In this document: positions 36,598-50,400 of the stretch, piece after piece
How the letters are laid out: each line of letters begins with the position of its first letter
How positions within the stretch are numbered: the first letter of the stretch is position 1
Assembly: GCF_050436995.1 (NCBI RefSeq)
Contig: NC_134758.1
Coordinates: 7,874,001-7,938,000 of the forward strand
DNA from: Anticarsia gemmatalis
Taxonomy: Eukaryota; Arthropoda; Insecta; Lepidoptera; Erebidae
Direction: 5' to 3'
DNA length: 64,000 bases
The notes under the pieces: generated by a model
Told to the model about the DNA's origin: nothing
Databases searched by the model: none
Seen by the model: the letters and a program-made list of their open reading frames with translations, nothing else
Position numbers and translations under genes: made by a program

Positions 36598-39554
36598 GTC
36601 GTTTTACGAATATTTACTACTAAACTACCAGTTTACCGTACATTTCAGCAAAACTCTTGATGATTTCATCAACTGTTGGCGATGACTGTACGTGCTTACG
36701 GTTAATAAGGATTAAACAAGAACTGTTTGCAATGGACGTCGTGGTAATTACACAGCGGTAGTAGGTGGGCTCTCGATTAGATAAAACTGTGTACATAATA
36801 ATATCAAGTATTTGAATGAAACGGTCTGCCCCCATAGATTAACTAGCAGTATTAGTTGTAACTACCTGGATACTACTATGGGTGTAGTAGAAGTAGTCAC
36901 CTATTTGTATAGCACACATACGGTAAAGGTTTTCGTAACAAATATAATGTACACTACCTATATCTCTAATACCTTTCGCGGTCTTTAGCGGTTTAATGCA
37001 CTGAAAACATAATTTACTCGTACTAAGAAAACTTTTTATAAAGGTGACCCCGTACATTCGGCGCTTAAAAGGAGATAAAATTAAATGTTTTATTTTCACA
37101 TAGTTTAAAAAAATATTGCAAACCTGCTAGTGATATTGTATGTGAACTTTAGCAATTAATATTTTATGTTTGGGATCCCAAAATAAATTGATTCACTGTA
37201 AATATAATTAAAAGCACAATAGGCTATTTATAACAAAAAATATAGGAAATTCTTCTTGTCGTTAAGTTGGCTTTTCAGGCTCTACATTATTTCTATGCAA
37301 GCACGGTTCTTGCTTTCAGTAACGCAACATGAATCAAATCAAGCCAAAAATATTTGATCGCGGTAATCCCCTCGTAAAATTTGATATTAGTCATTACGAG
37401 TTTATTGTAACAAAGTTCTTCATAGTCCCTACACTCACAATCATCTCACAGCTGAATGACTAACTACATATGTATTTGACCGTCTAATCACTATCTATTT
37501 ATAAGCAATATTACTCATATCCGAAAATTCTTAATTATTTCAACAAAGACAAATCGGAATAATTATTGCAAATGATGTCACATAATTATATGTACTTAAT
37601 GCAGTTATTTTCCGTTTTTATTAGTGTTTCTATTGCCGCTCGCACGTAAACGTTGTTTGAACTTGAATTCAAAACTATTAACACTCAAGGAAAATAATAA
37701 AATCACTAAGTGTCTATATTTTATTATTAACTCGTTGCAAGTTATAAATCTACTTCTGACTAAAATTACTTTTAATAACATAATAATACCCTATCATAGT
37801 GTTTACCGGAAGAACCTTTGACAGACAAATGGCAACCGGAATTGTTTAGCAGTCAATTATAACGTATCAATTGAATAAGAATATAATGTAGTGTAAATAA
37901 TGTATTGTAATAAGCTTTAAGATTAAAACCTCGGGCGTACAATGTTAACGTACTACAGTGTTATTGTTATAATTTAAAATTGCGCGTGAGTCATTCCCGC
38001 GCACGCGTTCCTCGCCGTACTCGCTGTGACCTTAGGGCGTATACAGATAGTTTGCTTACCGGCTTAGCTTTGATACCGTGAGTGGTAGATTCCATTAGTA
38101 GAAGACGTACTTGAGACTAATTCATGAAAATGTTTTCAGGCATATTCTGCTAGGAGTTCTTTTACCGCTAGTACGAGGTAAAGAAGATGGATTTTTCATA
38201 ACTTTAATTTAATTGCAATTTGAAAGTTGATTATGACTGGTATATATTTTTAAAGTAATAATTCCATCAAGTTTGTTAAGTCCTGCCAACTTAGATGGCG
38301 GCCTAAAAACCTTTGTTTTATCCCAATTAAAGTATGATTCACTCGTACACGTAGTAATTGTATAAAAGCGCCTTTATTCTAGGTGATACGAAACCACGGC
38401 AATCTACAACGACTTCCATTGATCATAATACTCATATAACGAACCATATTTCTATTGGGTCCCTTTACTTTCTACAAAGAAACCATTGATACCGTTCTTA
38501 GAATAAACTAAAATGATGCAACCAAGGTTAAATTTTGTACAACATTCATTAACATTTTAGGTTTACGATTATTACTATGTGTACAAATTTGCGTGATTCT
38601 AGGATTTCGTGTTAAATTGCCAAATCGAAACATAAAAAACACGGCTTACTTTTTACTTTAAAAAGTAACAACCGTTCGAAGAAAAGATTCCCAGTTCTCT
38701 CATTTTCTACATAAAGAAAACTTTACACTGCCCAAAAACATGTCCTACAGCAAAAATACAATCATGAAAGGGCAAATCTCTTGTTTCATTATACTGCCAT
38801 TTCTTCATACGTATTACTAGACGTTTGTAAGAGTGTTGTTTTTTACAAAATTTAATTGGTTCTATGTAGGCCATGTTTTTGAAACTAAACATAACTTTTT
38901 ATCTTCTTAAACAATATATTGAATTACCTACAAACGTAACCACGAGAGGTAAATGCAATATTTATTTTCTTTTATCAGATTTGTTAAGTTCGCCTCTGAT
39001 TTGGTTGAGATATAGGAAATTGCAAAGTAAAAAGCTCGCAAGATGTGTTCGCATCGTAAGTAAATAATGTCATGTCTTGTTCCCACCGGGATAAGGAAAT
39101 ATAGAATAGAGTATAATATGACTGTTCTTTTCAATTATGTTGTCTTGCAACAACGCTTCTCCTCCTATGTATCTATGTCTAGGACTTGGTATCAATCCTG
39201 AAGATATTTAGTTTAAGCAAGAAAAAGACTAACGTAGGTGATCATATTAATAAAATCTGTTATGGTCTTTAAAACAAAATATAACAAGATACATTAGCTC
39301 AGATTATACTTTAATTTACTGCCTACCCATAGATACATATTTAAATTTCGAGCCCGATAATTTAATGGGATATATATTAATGACAAAGTTATAAACATCA
39401 TAAATTAAGCTCAAAATCGTTTCCAATAAGGTATTAACAGGTAAGACGTGGGAGGAAACTTCAGGTGAATTCCAATGATGGCTCTATAAAAGCTTATGTC
39501 GAGCTTTATACGCGTTTAGTCAATAATTCCTTAGTTGCTATGAAAGTTTGTGTG
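36598..39554. other. Noncoding stretch
   Basis: AT-rich with no supported gene. The small open frames present show no recognisable domain. A short GC-richer patch at about 37,980-38,040 has no clear role. Confidence 0.5.
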
Positions 39555-39900
39555 GCTACTGTTTGTTGTGGTGTGTGCGCGGCGCATGCGCGCTGGCCTG
39601 GTCGCTCTGGTCACCTTCGCCGCTGCTCGCTTGCCGCGGAGCCGGCCAACGACCACTTATCATCGAAGGTTCGGCGTGAGCGCGCCTCCTCACCGCTGTG
39701 CGCGAAAATCCGCCGCTAATATTAGCATGCGAGAACGCGCGCTCGCCTGCAATCCGCGCCCGCTCCGCTGAACGCTGTACGCTCAACGTTGTGTTTTTCC
39801 GGGCGAGGTCGCGCAGGGCGGGCGGCGCGCGCCGACGCGCCCCGGGCACCCTGCCTCTCAATACAATATCTACCATACACACAACAGGACGTTTCCCTAG
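39555..39900 (+). promoter_or_regulatory. GC/CpG-rich island, probable promoter
   Basis: A sharp rise in GC and CpG in otherwise AT-rich DNA, with overlapping open frames on both strands that reflect composition rather than coding. A possible noncoding exon with a good donor follows at 40,073. The next plus-strand coding exon is the BTB gene at 52.4 kb, so this is inferred to be its promoter. A different or noncoding transcript cannot be excluded. Confidence 0.5.
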
Positions 39901-40073
39901 TGCCGACAACTCAATATTTTAATTGCATCAAAGATACTGTTTCATAGTATTCGGTGAAGTGCAGTATTGAACTAGCGTGCCGGGATCATCATAGTTTTCA
40001 CCTGGGCTCGTGGCAGTCGGCTGAAATGTGAATATTTCGAGTTCTGTTGACAGATCGGTGCACATCACAACAG
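39901..40073 (+). other. Possible noncoding first exon of BTB gene
   Basis: The sequence after the GC island ends with the donor CACAACAG|GTAATA (exon end 40073). The BTB coding exon begins at an acceptor (TTTTCAG, exon start 52418) 25 bp before its ATG, so an upstream untranslated exon must exist. This is the best candidate, but it is inference. Its 5' end is not defined. Confidence 0.35.
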
Positions 40074-41140
40074 GTAATATAAATGTTTTGTTGTGCTGTA
40101 AGCTTTATTTGCTTTGTTTCTTACACTGTCTGTCTGCTGAAATGACTTTCATTTTTATTTTGTTTTCATCCGTGGCGAAATTAGAATGTTAAATGGCAGT
40201 AATTAGTTACATTACTTTAGTCAATATGTATCATTTCTGTGATTAAAATACTTGGTCTGTGTAAGTGTAGGTAGTAGGAACACCTATGTACACACAGATT
40301 TGCAAAGAATTCTTGTATTTATTTGGTATCACGCTACTTAAATTAATCAATGGAAGGTAACACTTGTTGAAGCTTAGATTTAAGAAACCTTTTCTCTGGT
40401 GTTTAACTTATCTGGTGTATTATACTAATTTGCGTCATTTGGGAAAGTAAATAGTAAAATACAAATAATTTTCAATTTAAGATATTGACTGTTGAATATA
40501 CGGAAAACTATGCAATATAAATCATTATTACAATTTATTTGAAATTAATAATTATCTTAATCAAATATGAAATGATATAGGTAGATTTTATAGCTTCCGA
40601 TAAAATAGCCATTTCGGGAAAGCCTTATCTAAGTGCTTCCAGAGTTACTCATCATAATCAATTACCTCGTCATATATTTCTGTAACATTATTTCTATAAG
40701 TATATCAGCAAACTGATAACACAGACACAGTTGAAAAGCACCTTTGTATTAATTTTCGTTTTTGAGAGCATCGGAAGCGTAATGATATGACTAAGTACTT
40801 AAACCACTATCTCTGGTGCGGTGCCTTCTTCGCAATACTCTATAAATAAACAAATATTAACTTTGCTGGCGGTATAACAAAGTATCAGAGCATTCATTTA
40901 CTCAGAATTACTAACATCGTGGAGATTATTCATATTTTTCAATGATCACATTTATTGGCACATATCCAATGTGTGTATCATTTGAGTGATACACCGGGTA
41001 TCGACGTTCATTCACTCGTTCTAAGAACTACAATGACACGTGGACGCAATGAGAGTATGAATAAGAAAATATTGCATCTTTTCGTGAAAACCAGTAGCTA
41101 TAAGTATACGTATAATAAAGGTATGACAAGTAGGAATAAA
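40074..41140. other. Noncoding stretch, possible BTB intron 1
   Basis: AT-rich sequence. No gene seen. Confidence 0.45.
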
Positions 41141-41325
41141 ATTCCCAGTTGTCGGGGGACAGTGTTAGAGGGGACGACTGGGAATATACCGAACATTCCA
41201 ATGCCCTCTATGTCCTGCACAACTGAGGTCCCTAACTTGGCGACGGATATAGCAGTTGAGGTTGCCAAGTTCTGGACGACAATTGTTTCGGTAACATCAT
41301 AGTGAGCTAACACGACAGAAGAAGA
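41141..41325 (-). repeat. Helitron-like repeat with terminal hairpin
   Basis: The minus strand begins with a TCTTCTTCTGTCGTG-type start and matches the repeat at 31893-32010 over about 110 bp. A 13-bp stem (ATTCCCAGTTGTC at 41141-41153, paired with 41173-41185, one mismatch) lies at the other end, as expected for the 3' hairpin of a Helitron. A CTRR end was not confirmed. Two overlapping small open frames here are repeat-derived. Confidence 0.55.
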
Positions 41326-41782
41326 AAACTCAAAACTTTGGAGCGACTAATCTTTTGCGACCAGTAGAAGTTACATTTAGAAGGCAACAGCAGGCTGTAA
41401 AGGCACTATACCTGCAATTATCTATGGAATTTACAGTCTTCTTCTTCTTATCGTATTGTTAGTGGATAAACCTTACCTACCTAGTTCCTTGCGTAAGTTC
41501 TATGAGGGTTTTATCGTCACATTTACACTATCGATAGTAAGCGTCTGCGCTCTGTCTGCATCCAAATCTAATATAAGCTATATTAGTCCGAAGTAGTCGT
41601 AGTACTAGCTATTTGTTCAAGAGCTTGCGCACTGCGTCCGAAATCAAATTCAAAACGTATTCAGCGCATAAACAACCTAGTGGTTAGTGAATTTACAAGA
41701 TAAGCTACTGATATAATTCCGATTACTGCTACTGATTGGTATCCTGGCGCGTGGCTCAGTCATAAAATAGATGTTACTGGCA

Positions 41783-42784
41783 ATCAATCAGCTTATCTTA
41801 TCTTATCTTAGGGGTGGGGGTGCCAGTTAATGCCTGGCTGACACTTCGACCATTCCTGATCCTTTGTGTCACCCCCTCCTTTGCTACTCTAGACGTTGGG
41901 GGGCAGGGCAAAACTTATCAGTTTTGCTATGCACCCCACCGGAAGCAGCCTGTAGTCTTCTGGTTTAGGGTAACCGCATCCTAGAAGATCCATTCTTTTC
42001 CTTCCTAAAGCATCACACTCGCACAGTATGTGTTTCATGGTTTCTGCTTCTTCATTGCAGTGCCTGCATTTGGGGTCATCTATGGCTCCTATTTTGTTTA
42101 ACATGTAGTTCGTGCCGTAGTGTCCTGTGAAAGCACCAAGTATTTTCTTGATGCTGTCTTTGCTGAGGTTTATTAGGTTATTACTCCAGCTTTTGTTGAC
42201 GTTATTTATGAACAGTTTCGAATGGGTTAGTCCAGATATGGCTTTCCATTCTTTCAGATGCTGGTCCCTGGTGAAGTTGGTTATTGCCAGTTTGACCGTC
42301 GCATCAGGTAGTCCAATTATTGGTTCTGGACCTATTGGGAGTGATTCTGATCCTTTCCGTGCAAGTTCATCAGCTTTCTCATTCCCATCTATGCCCGCGT
42401 GGCCTGGTACCCAAACTAGCCTAACGTTGTTTGTACGACCTACCTTGTTCAGGTTCTTTATGCAATTCAGTACAAGTCCCGAATTGACCTTAGAACAGCA
42501 AAGAGCTTTAATAGCTGCTTGACTGTCGCTGAGTATATAAATGTCGCGATTTTTTGTATCTCGTTTTATAATCTCTTGGGTGCATTCGATGATTGCGTGT
42601 ACTTCTGCTTGGAAGACTGAAGCATATCTGCCTAGGCTAGTACTTATGCTGCAGTCCTCCGAGTGGACGCCTGCTCCTGTGCCGTTCTGCATTTTGGAGC
42701 CATCGGTGTACCATATCTGTCTCGATTTGGTTTGTGTGTAGAGACCTTGACTCCATTCTTCTCTCGTCGTCTCATCAATCAGCT
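41783..42784 (-). mobile_element. 5'-truncated LINE with 11-bp TSD and (TAAGA)n tail
   Basis: The direct repeat ATCAATCAGCT at 41783-41793 and 42774-42784 flanks the insert. On the minus strand the element is an ORF2 C-terminus, then a 3' UTR, then a short pentanucleotide tail (TAAGA)n seen as TTATC repeats at 41794-41810. The 5' end is truncated just before the RNase H domain. The tail type and sequence differ from the LINE at 25 kb, so the two belong to different families. Confidence 0.88.
41889..42773 (-). pseudogene. LINE ORF2 fragment with complete RNase H domain
   Basis: The open frame of 294 codons runs from the truncation point to a stop at 41889. It carries a complete RNase H domain: D in YTDGSK, E in FQAEVHAI, D in ILSDSQAAI and D in GNEKADELA, together with WVPGHAGIDG. 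A C-terminal zinc-type motif follows (CRHCNEEAETMKHILCEC). Reverse transcriptase and endonuclease are absent. An in-frame stop lies in the flank just upstream, so there is no longer frame. It is a dead retrotransposon copy, antisense to the presumed BTB intron. No frameshift is visible inside it. Confidence 0.9.
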
Positions 42785-45700
42785 ACTATTGTACTTGTTG
42801 AATTGGTAGAGCAACCTGACATGCGTCCAAAATCAAATAATTTTACTAATTGTTACGATCCTTTTGGTATGAAAGTAAACTACAGCAATATATTTCGAAT
42901 ATCCTAATATTAGATTTTTGAGATTGATATCCTTGTCTATGCGAAAAAATTTTTTTTAAGTAAGAACGTTAGTCAATTCTTAAAAAAATTGTAGAACATC
43001 GATGTTTTAGTAACGATATAATGAAAACGACATATAAAATGGAGACTATTATAAAAGAACAAGTACATCATTTGTTATCGAGCTTTAGCTTACTGTATTT
43101 CAAAATAAAAGTTTCAAAAAGTTAATTAATGACACGAGCAACTTCATTGGTGTTCAGATGCAGCTAATGAACAGCTAAATAAAAGCTGAATTAGGTGACC
43201 TAAAACGAGAGTCACAAAGTTAAAATCAATAAATTGAACAGATTTATTCGTCTAGGTTTATCTATGGCACGTATATTCGGGGGTGACCTACAGGTGGCTA
43301 TCGACCGGCTGACCTGAAATACGTAATCCCGTCATCCCATTGGAAACAGTAACAGTATCAGTCAGACAGTCACGAACTCTGAATCGTTGAATCCAATACA
43401 TTACAGCCGGTAATTCGGATAAATAAAGCCTTTTCGGGCAAATTGTTAATGTATACTAAGGACGTATATGTATTCACTATGATATAAAAGCATAAAATTG
43501 TATGATGAAGTGGATATTAATCTAATTGTGCCAAAAAGATCTCTCTTCTATGAAGATGGATGTATGTATGTTTTTACTTGATTCAAAAACTATTATACAA
43601 AGAACGATACTTGGCATACTTGTAGCTTATGTATCAGAATAACAGGAAGGCTATAGTTATACAAGCTCTTGCTCATGGGTTTGTGTAAAATATAACATGG
43701 GCCATTTAACCATAGTCCATGCGGACGAAGTTGCAGATGAGAGGTGGACTCTACATATATTATGTCATGATTATGCAAGGTTTTGAAAGAGAATCAGCTT
43801 AGATATGATAATAAAGATTTAAAATCGTATTATGTACCTAATCATTAAGTTTAAAATGTTTTAAAATAAATTGTAATGCAAAATGTGTCACACGTTTGAC
43901 GGAAAAAAGAAGGATAACAGAATGCAATAATAAGGTCGACATTAATAAAATATTGAACACATTTTCTGCGGTTTGCTTATTATGACACAACGACAATAAT
44001 AAATAATAATAGGTACAACATGAGTAAGTTAGTAGACATAACTAATTTGGAAAAATATAATACGAGTGCATACTGGGAACAAAAGTGAGTCAAATATTAA
44101 GGAAACATATAGACGATACAGTCGATACACGTTAATTAAACTTAATGGGAATGGAGAATATAATTACAAAACAAATGTTTAGAAAAAGAATGAACTTTAT
44201 GCCCAGGTTATTTATTGTTTAAGTTTAGTTAATTCGTTCTTCGGTCTCTACCTACACCCATGGAAGAAAAGCGGTATATTATATGTATGTTTGTGTGTAT
44301 AGTTCATAAAATATAGGTAGTTATAGTATATTAATAGTTAAATAAACGATCGCAATTGATTTCCTAATAAGTATAACATGACGATTTAATGTAAATGCAG
44401 CGATTTACATATTCCACGCATAACTTTATTGAGGCACTTCATTCAATTTTACGTTGTTATGGTCGGTAAAATGGCCAATGTTTATTTATTAATAACCCTT
44501 CTGACGAGGGTCTATCTCGAGGGACAATGAAGGACAACGGGTGACAGCCTGAAAGGCTATTAAAGAACATTTTCGTTACGCATAACCATTTTCAGACTTT
44601 TTGAGGATAATGGAAACCTTTTCCGCATCATCGGTCAATACGAAAATTAGCCATTCAGTATAACGACTATTATTCATGCAATAAAATATGTTTAAATTAT
44701 TTAATTTTCCGCGACGCAATTAACCGTCTAAGCGTCTAACCAATGAATATTCTAAATACATACAAGTATGACTGTACTTTGTCTGTGTTCCTACGTCATT
44801 TTACACGAATTTATGGAATCGTCTTATGGAAACTTTAGACGGCCATAAGATTCTCTCCATTAAAGTTTCCCTTGAGTATAGATGATTAATATATTGGTTT
44901 ATAAGTCCCTGTTGGTCCTTAATCCCGGCAGTATATTGACTGATGGCTTACCGTAACGTTCGGAGCGTCCTGTTAAACCAATTGAGTGAGTACCCCGGCT
45001 TATTACTTTTCTAAATTATGCAAAATGGAAATGGCGGCGGTCTACATCTCGTTATATTATAATGTTATACAAACATATACTGCTGATCTTTCATTACGTT
45101 TTAGTTTGTAGGCAATTTAGAGCTTGTTCCTTTACTGTGATGAAAGGATATACAGTTATATAAATTGTATAGGAAAAACGACGAGCTTAGAAAAACTAAG
45201 TTCAAGAAACTTGTAAAAAGAAAAAATATTGGTGTTGAAATATGTTCTTTATAATATAAAAGTAGCAGCACTCATCTACTGAAAATCACAAAAGTCTACA
45301 AATGTGTGCATAGTAAGTTATGGATAATACAAATAAACAAAAATCGCAAAAGTTACAACGTTGAGCACATAGCGTGACCTGGCAAAAATATTTTAAAAGT
45401 CAAGGAAATAGTAATCAAACTTCGTAATTACAAGTCAAATACTTATATTGAACGTGAAGTACGATTAACTTATTTTCAATTCAATATTTGATCTTTATTT
45501 ATCACTTACATTTATCAGAATTCACGATATTTGCCTATACCATTAATTCAGTCAACAAAATTATCTTAAGTAAATGAAAGCTCAGTAATCTTAAGCAAAT
45601 AAAAAAAGAGGTAAAACCTAAGTATTTATTTGTCGCACATTAATCAGTTGTACTAAATACCCTTCAAGTTTTCAAAGAAAACGGGACTGAATAATACATT

Positions 45701-47237
45701 ATATTTACGAGTAGGTATAGCTATATTAGATGGCAATCACGCTGTATAAAGTCAGTGAATATTAAATTCTAAAGTACTCATATAACTTTGTTCTGAATTT
45801 TACCTTCATTTACAACATAAACAAGGACTTCCGTCGCGAATTGATTGAAATGACATCAAACGTGCTCTACTTATCTCGTGGTTATTTATCTTTTGTACTG
45901 GAAAAGCTTTGAAGTTAACACAAATAATAGCTTTATGTATCAAATTATTATACGAATGGGAATGTTGTTTATTTGTTTAGGAACTCTCGTGATTATTCGG
46001 AAGTCCGTATCATTTAGCACGTTGCTTTATTAGGCAGTTGATATTGAAACAAATTATTGAAGTTCACACGTATCTATCTACCTAGTAGCGAGTACCTTAG
46101 TACCTACTGGTCGTAAGTTACTATGATTCATGTAATGTTTATACGTAGCACGTGAATTAATTCTGCTCACAGCAGATATGTATCACTATACTTACTTCAG
46201 AATATTGACCTTCTAGTTTTATTACCATTTTTACACCCAAGTAGATCTAGCTATGGTGGAAACTGGCTATAAATTGGAGTTACGAATCGTTCATGATACG
46301 AATATAAACGAATTCGAGCCTCAAAGTTATAAACAAAGAAATGACTAACAAAATGACACATCCTTCTAAAAATTGTAAGTAAATTAAAAACTCATGTATT
46401 TTATGTTCGGTTTATGAGAGCTCGTTAGTTTGAGAGGACAAGGTTTGTTTTCTAAATATGGTCAACGGTAATGTTTCTGCATCGTTCAAAACGTACATCA
46501 CGTAAATCTTTATTATTCAGTGTGTACGAAAGGGTCCCCGGGGCACCAAGTGAACCAAGAAAGCTTTGTTGTAAGATATTCTCGCGTTGTTATACTTCGT
46601 TAAATATTGACGGTAGTTACTCTACAAACTAGACGCTACACTCTGTATAAAGCCTTTTTGCTTCAATTGTCTTTTACGAGTTGCTCGGGATTAAAAGCGG
46701 GTTTATATTTTCATGTTTCATTACACCGAATTATATTTCCCTCGGTGTAAAATGTATGTAGAGTTCTTGTTTTTGTAGGTTTTGCAGAAGTTTATTTTAT
46801 ACGATTAATTATGTAGCAAAGTTCTGCTTATAGAATTTAAAATGTGCCATATTTTCAAACTGAACAGTCATTATATCCATACAAGATAAGGTTGCCAGCT
46901 TTACTGCGCCAACTTTACGAAAACTAAAATACTTTCCCAAGAAAAACTAATTTATCACCTAAAAATCATATGTAACTGGTGCCAAATATTGGTGTGCTGG
47001 AGTTTTCAGTGAGGCGGTGTACTCTTGACCCAGTTGATTGAAAGTAGGACGGGTGCGCGTATGCCGGGGCCGGGTCGCCCAGGGCGCGTGGCGCAGCTCC
47101 CGGACCAAATGCACACCGTAAACAATCCATAACATATTTATATTGGTACATTATTAACTAGCGACGCTGAAATAACTGCATCAAATTTTAATTCTCATTA
47201 CACTTTCCGGACTTCGAAGCAGACGCGTACGATATAT
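42785..47237. other. Noncoding stretch, possible BTB intron 1
   Basis: About 4.5 kb of AT-rich DNA without a supported gene. A GC-rich patch at about 47,030-47,110 gives a minus-strand frame of 61 codons; it has no recognised domain. Confidence 0.5.
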
Positions 47238-47436
47238 TATTAGGTCGGGGAATAAGTCTTTTCGCATTATAGTATGAATCAGCATGTCAAGAATCACAAA
47301 TGAGTACACGGTTCATTAGGTTTCTTTCAGTGAGCTCGTGAGGTACCCAAATATTGAGCTTTTTTGTGTAGAGTAAAGATTTTATTACAAATTCATACAT
47401 AATATAATGCGAAAAGACTTTTTCCCCGACCTTATA
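47238..47436. mobile_element. mariner-like MITE (195 bp)
   Basis: Terminal inverted repeats of about 31 bp at 47240-47271 and 47403-47434 share the core AGGTCGGGGAAAAAGTC and CTTTTCGCATTATA with two or three mismatches. A TA dinucleotide flanks each end (47238-47239, 47435-47436), the mariner/Tc1 target duplication. The interior is only about 130 bp and noncoding, so mobility would have depended on a mariner transposase elsewhere in the genome. Confidence 0.85.
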
Positions 47437-50400
47437 TATAGCGATCGTTTAACACACACGGTAAATGTAAATCCAAAAGAATTGCGATGCAATGACATTA
47501 TTTGTTAGTTATTTACAAAAATATTGTTCAACTTGATTCGCGGTAGAACTAAAAAAAAATATTGACGTTGTTTGTTACGACAGTTACTTCATAAATGGCT
47601 TTGTGGTAAGAAAAACAAATTGTATCACTCATTTATACTGAAAGTGGTCAACCACGCTTGCGTCTGATAAGCCTTAAACATAATATTATTAAAATACATC
47701 ATAATTAACAAAGTCCCTACACATAATAGTCTTATAAGGAGGTCTTACGTACGTTTATTAAGAAATAATACGAATGTGGTACCTAACTAAATTCTTGTCG
47801 AGGTTTCGTTCTGAAAGCGGAAAACAAACGTCTTATGTTCAGGATAATACAGTGAATTAGAACAACGAAAACGAGAAATATAAATATACATCACATAGTG
47901 TCCGTTCATTGTAATTTTTATGTATTCTTCTTATTTCTATGTCGCATTAGGTCAGTACAATAGATTACTTAGCACTACCGACGTTCTGTTGGCAGGTCTC
48001 ATCTATAATTTCAATGTCAAACTCCGTAAAAAGGCGGTATTACGAAACCTACAACGGTTTGAACAAATAACATTGAACTATTCTGAAAATAATGTTATTT
48101 GTAATGTTTTGTTGTGCGAATTGTGTAAATATTATTTTAACTGTACTATTTAACTTATATGTAGATGTTAACATTAACAGTTATGTGAGTAGGCCAATTT
48201 ATAAGTCGTAAAAATTAGAAAAGTAAATAGACCTAGAGGTAAGAACCGAATGTTGTCTTTCGAGGCAACGAGGTTAGCGTCCCTATCTGCCTCCTAAACT
48301 TTTGAAGTAAATCCCATCTTCTAGATTATTAAAGCAGCTATCTCGTGTCGGGTCCATAATATAAAGTTCAGAGAGTACATTACATACATTTTAAGTGAAA
48401 TCCTCTCAAGAGATTCAAGTTATGTCTGAGCACTTCACAGCGAACGCGAAAGTGCTGAATTATGTTTTGCAACTTTGTTTAGCAATATCATAAAAAGTGA
48501 TAAAAGAAAACTCAAAACGCAAAATTTGTGATAGCAAAATACCAGTAAAACTATTGTAAAACTAATTTAACAATTTGCAAGCTCGTCCGAAACTGTCTGT
48601 TCGCGATAATTTGTCAAAAAAGCACAGTTCGCTTATAATACTCATGCCAAATGCAATCAATAAAAATCCAAGCTCGAGAAATAATGTTTCGTATTGAAAA
48701 TGAGGAGACATGTTGTTAATTCTGCATATTGGGCGATGCGCGGCACAACACGGCGCGGCGGCGCGCTGCGTCGATTCACTGCACATCCATTTCCGCATGT
48801 CACAGCCGCTGCCCGTTCTATTTCAGAGACTCCTCCAATCTGCGATGTCTCTGAATACAAACATTATGCGATTTAAACACAACGATGCACTCAAATGTTG
48901 CAATGTTTGCATAGCTTCGGCTTTAAAATTCTCTACTTTTACATTCCCCAAACATTTTAATAACCCTTAATTGTGGCAAATGTAGGACGTTTTGGCTATT
49001 TCTGTTTTTCCAAAATAAAATATCGTGGTCCTAGTTATAATTGCAACTCAAATTTAATACTATTTTTTATCTCGATGGTACCTGTCGATGAGTTAATTAA
49101 TAAGATGGTTTACAGAGCCTTGAGTGCGAAACAAGGCCTCCACTCACTAGCGCTCATTAGGTTTACGGCACTAAGTTATATGTTGAGCAATTTATAGGAT
49201 CCACGCATCGCCGGTACTGAGGGCGCTGCCGGACCGTGACAAACATTTTCTTTTAATATAAATTAAAAATATGTAACAAATTGTTGTTGAGTAATTAACA
49301 AACGATCTTAAGTTTACAAAATGTATTTACAACCACGAAGAATGGATTAATTCCAATAGCATATATGATATACTACAACATACAAGGGTAAGAGATTTTC
49401 TCATGAAAAGAAAACAATAACTATCTCTTCAAGTTCCGTTTATGCTTCTTTAGTTTTCTAAGAACAAGTATCTCCTACGTTTTATTTTAAAAAACAATTT
49501 CTCTCTAGTTCCGTTTCAATATTGTAACAATATTTTCTCGATAAGAAGCTTGTGTACTTTTATCTCATGTTAAAAGACCTTGTTTGTTCGTAATATATTT
49601 CGCTTCTAGAATATTACGACGTAATAAGAGGATTCCAAGTTTTCAAGAAACTTTGTATCGCCTTCAAGACTTTCCAAGCTTGGTACAAAGTCTTCCAATA
49701 CAAGTAAACATACTGATAACGATATTTGTCGAGAAATTTCAAGTGAAGTAAACCTTGAAATACGGTTTGTTATTAAAAGAAATATTTATGTTTTGCTCCC
49801 GCCGAATTAGTGCTAAATAACACTATAATAGTATAAAGATTCATTGAAGATATTTACTCAAATGGTAATCACGAAAGTCTCTTACTCAGATCAAAGTAAA
49901 TAAAATTTCATGTAAGACTTCTCTTAAGATGTTACCTCTATTAATTTAATAGCTGATAAGCTCGTGTTATCAAATAAATTTCTTCATCTCAATGAAACGT
50001 AAATCGAATTGTGGTAACAAATAAAATGTTTATGGTTAACTTTTTCTTAACCAGTCGGCCAAAAATATTACATTCCGACTATGAAATGATAAGTTGTACA
50101 GCGGCGTATCATAAATGGTGGTTTCGTAATATTGCACCAATGGATTACTGTCTCTAAATATAGGGCAGATTCAGCCCAGCGCCGTAAAGCTATGCGAATG
50201 TAAGTAGGTTAGCGAGGGCATCACAAATAACCTGCTCTATCGTAAAATGTCCCTACTGTTTCGACACTAACTGCATTATATATACCAGAGTAGGAAGCCG
50301 GTCCGGGAATTCGCTTGCGCAACGACAGGAAAGTGGATTACGGAAAATGTTTTTGATGGAAACACACTTTCAGAACGAAAATGTTCTTTTTATCTAATTG

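Noticed and set aside
39556..39909. 117-codon minus-strand frame in the 39.6-kb GC island
   Set aside because: Arginine/alanine-rich on both strands, explained by CpG-rich composition.
41098..41313. Two overlapping frames (115 and 71 codons) on opposite strands
   Set aside because: Both fall in or next to the Helitron-like repeat that also occurs in NAA10 intron 1.
46966..47151. 61-codon frame (-) including a GC-rich, proline/alanine-rich piece
   Set aside because: It looks somewhat protein-like but has no domain, no clear splice partners and no neighbour support. Kept only as a GC patch.
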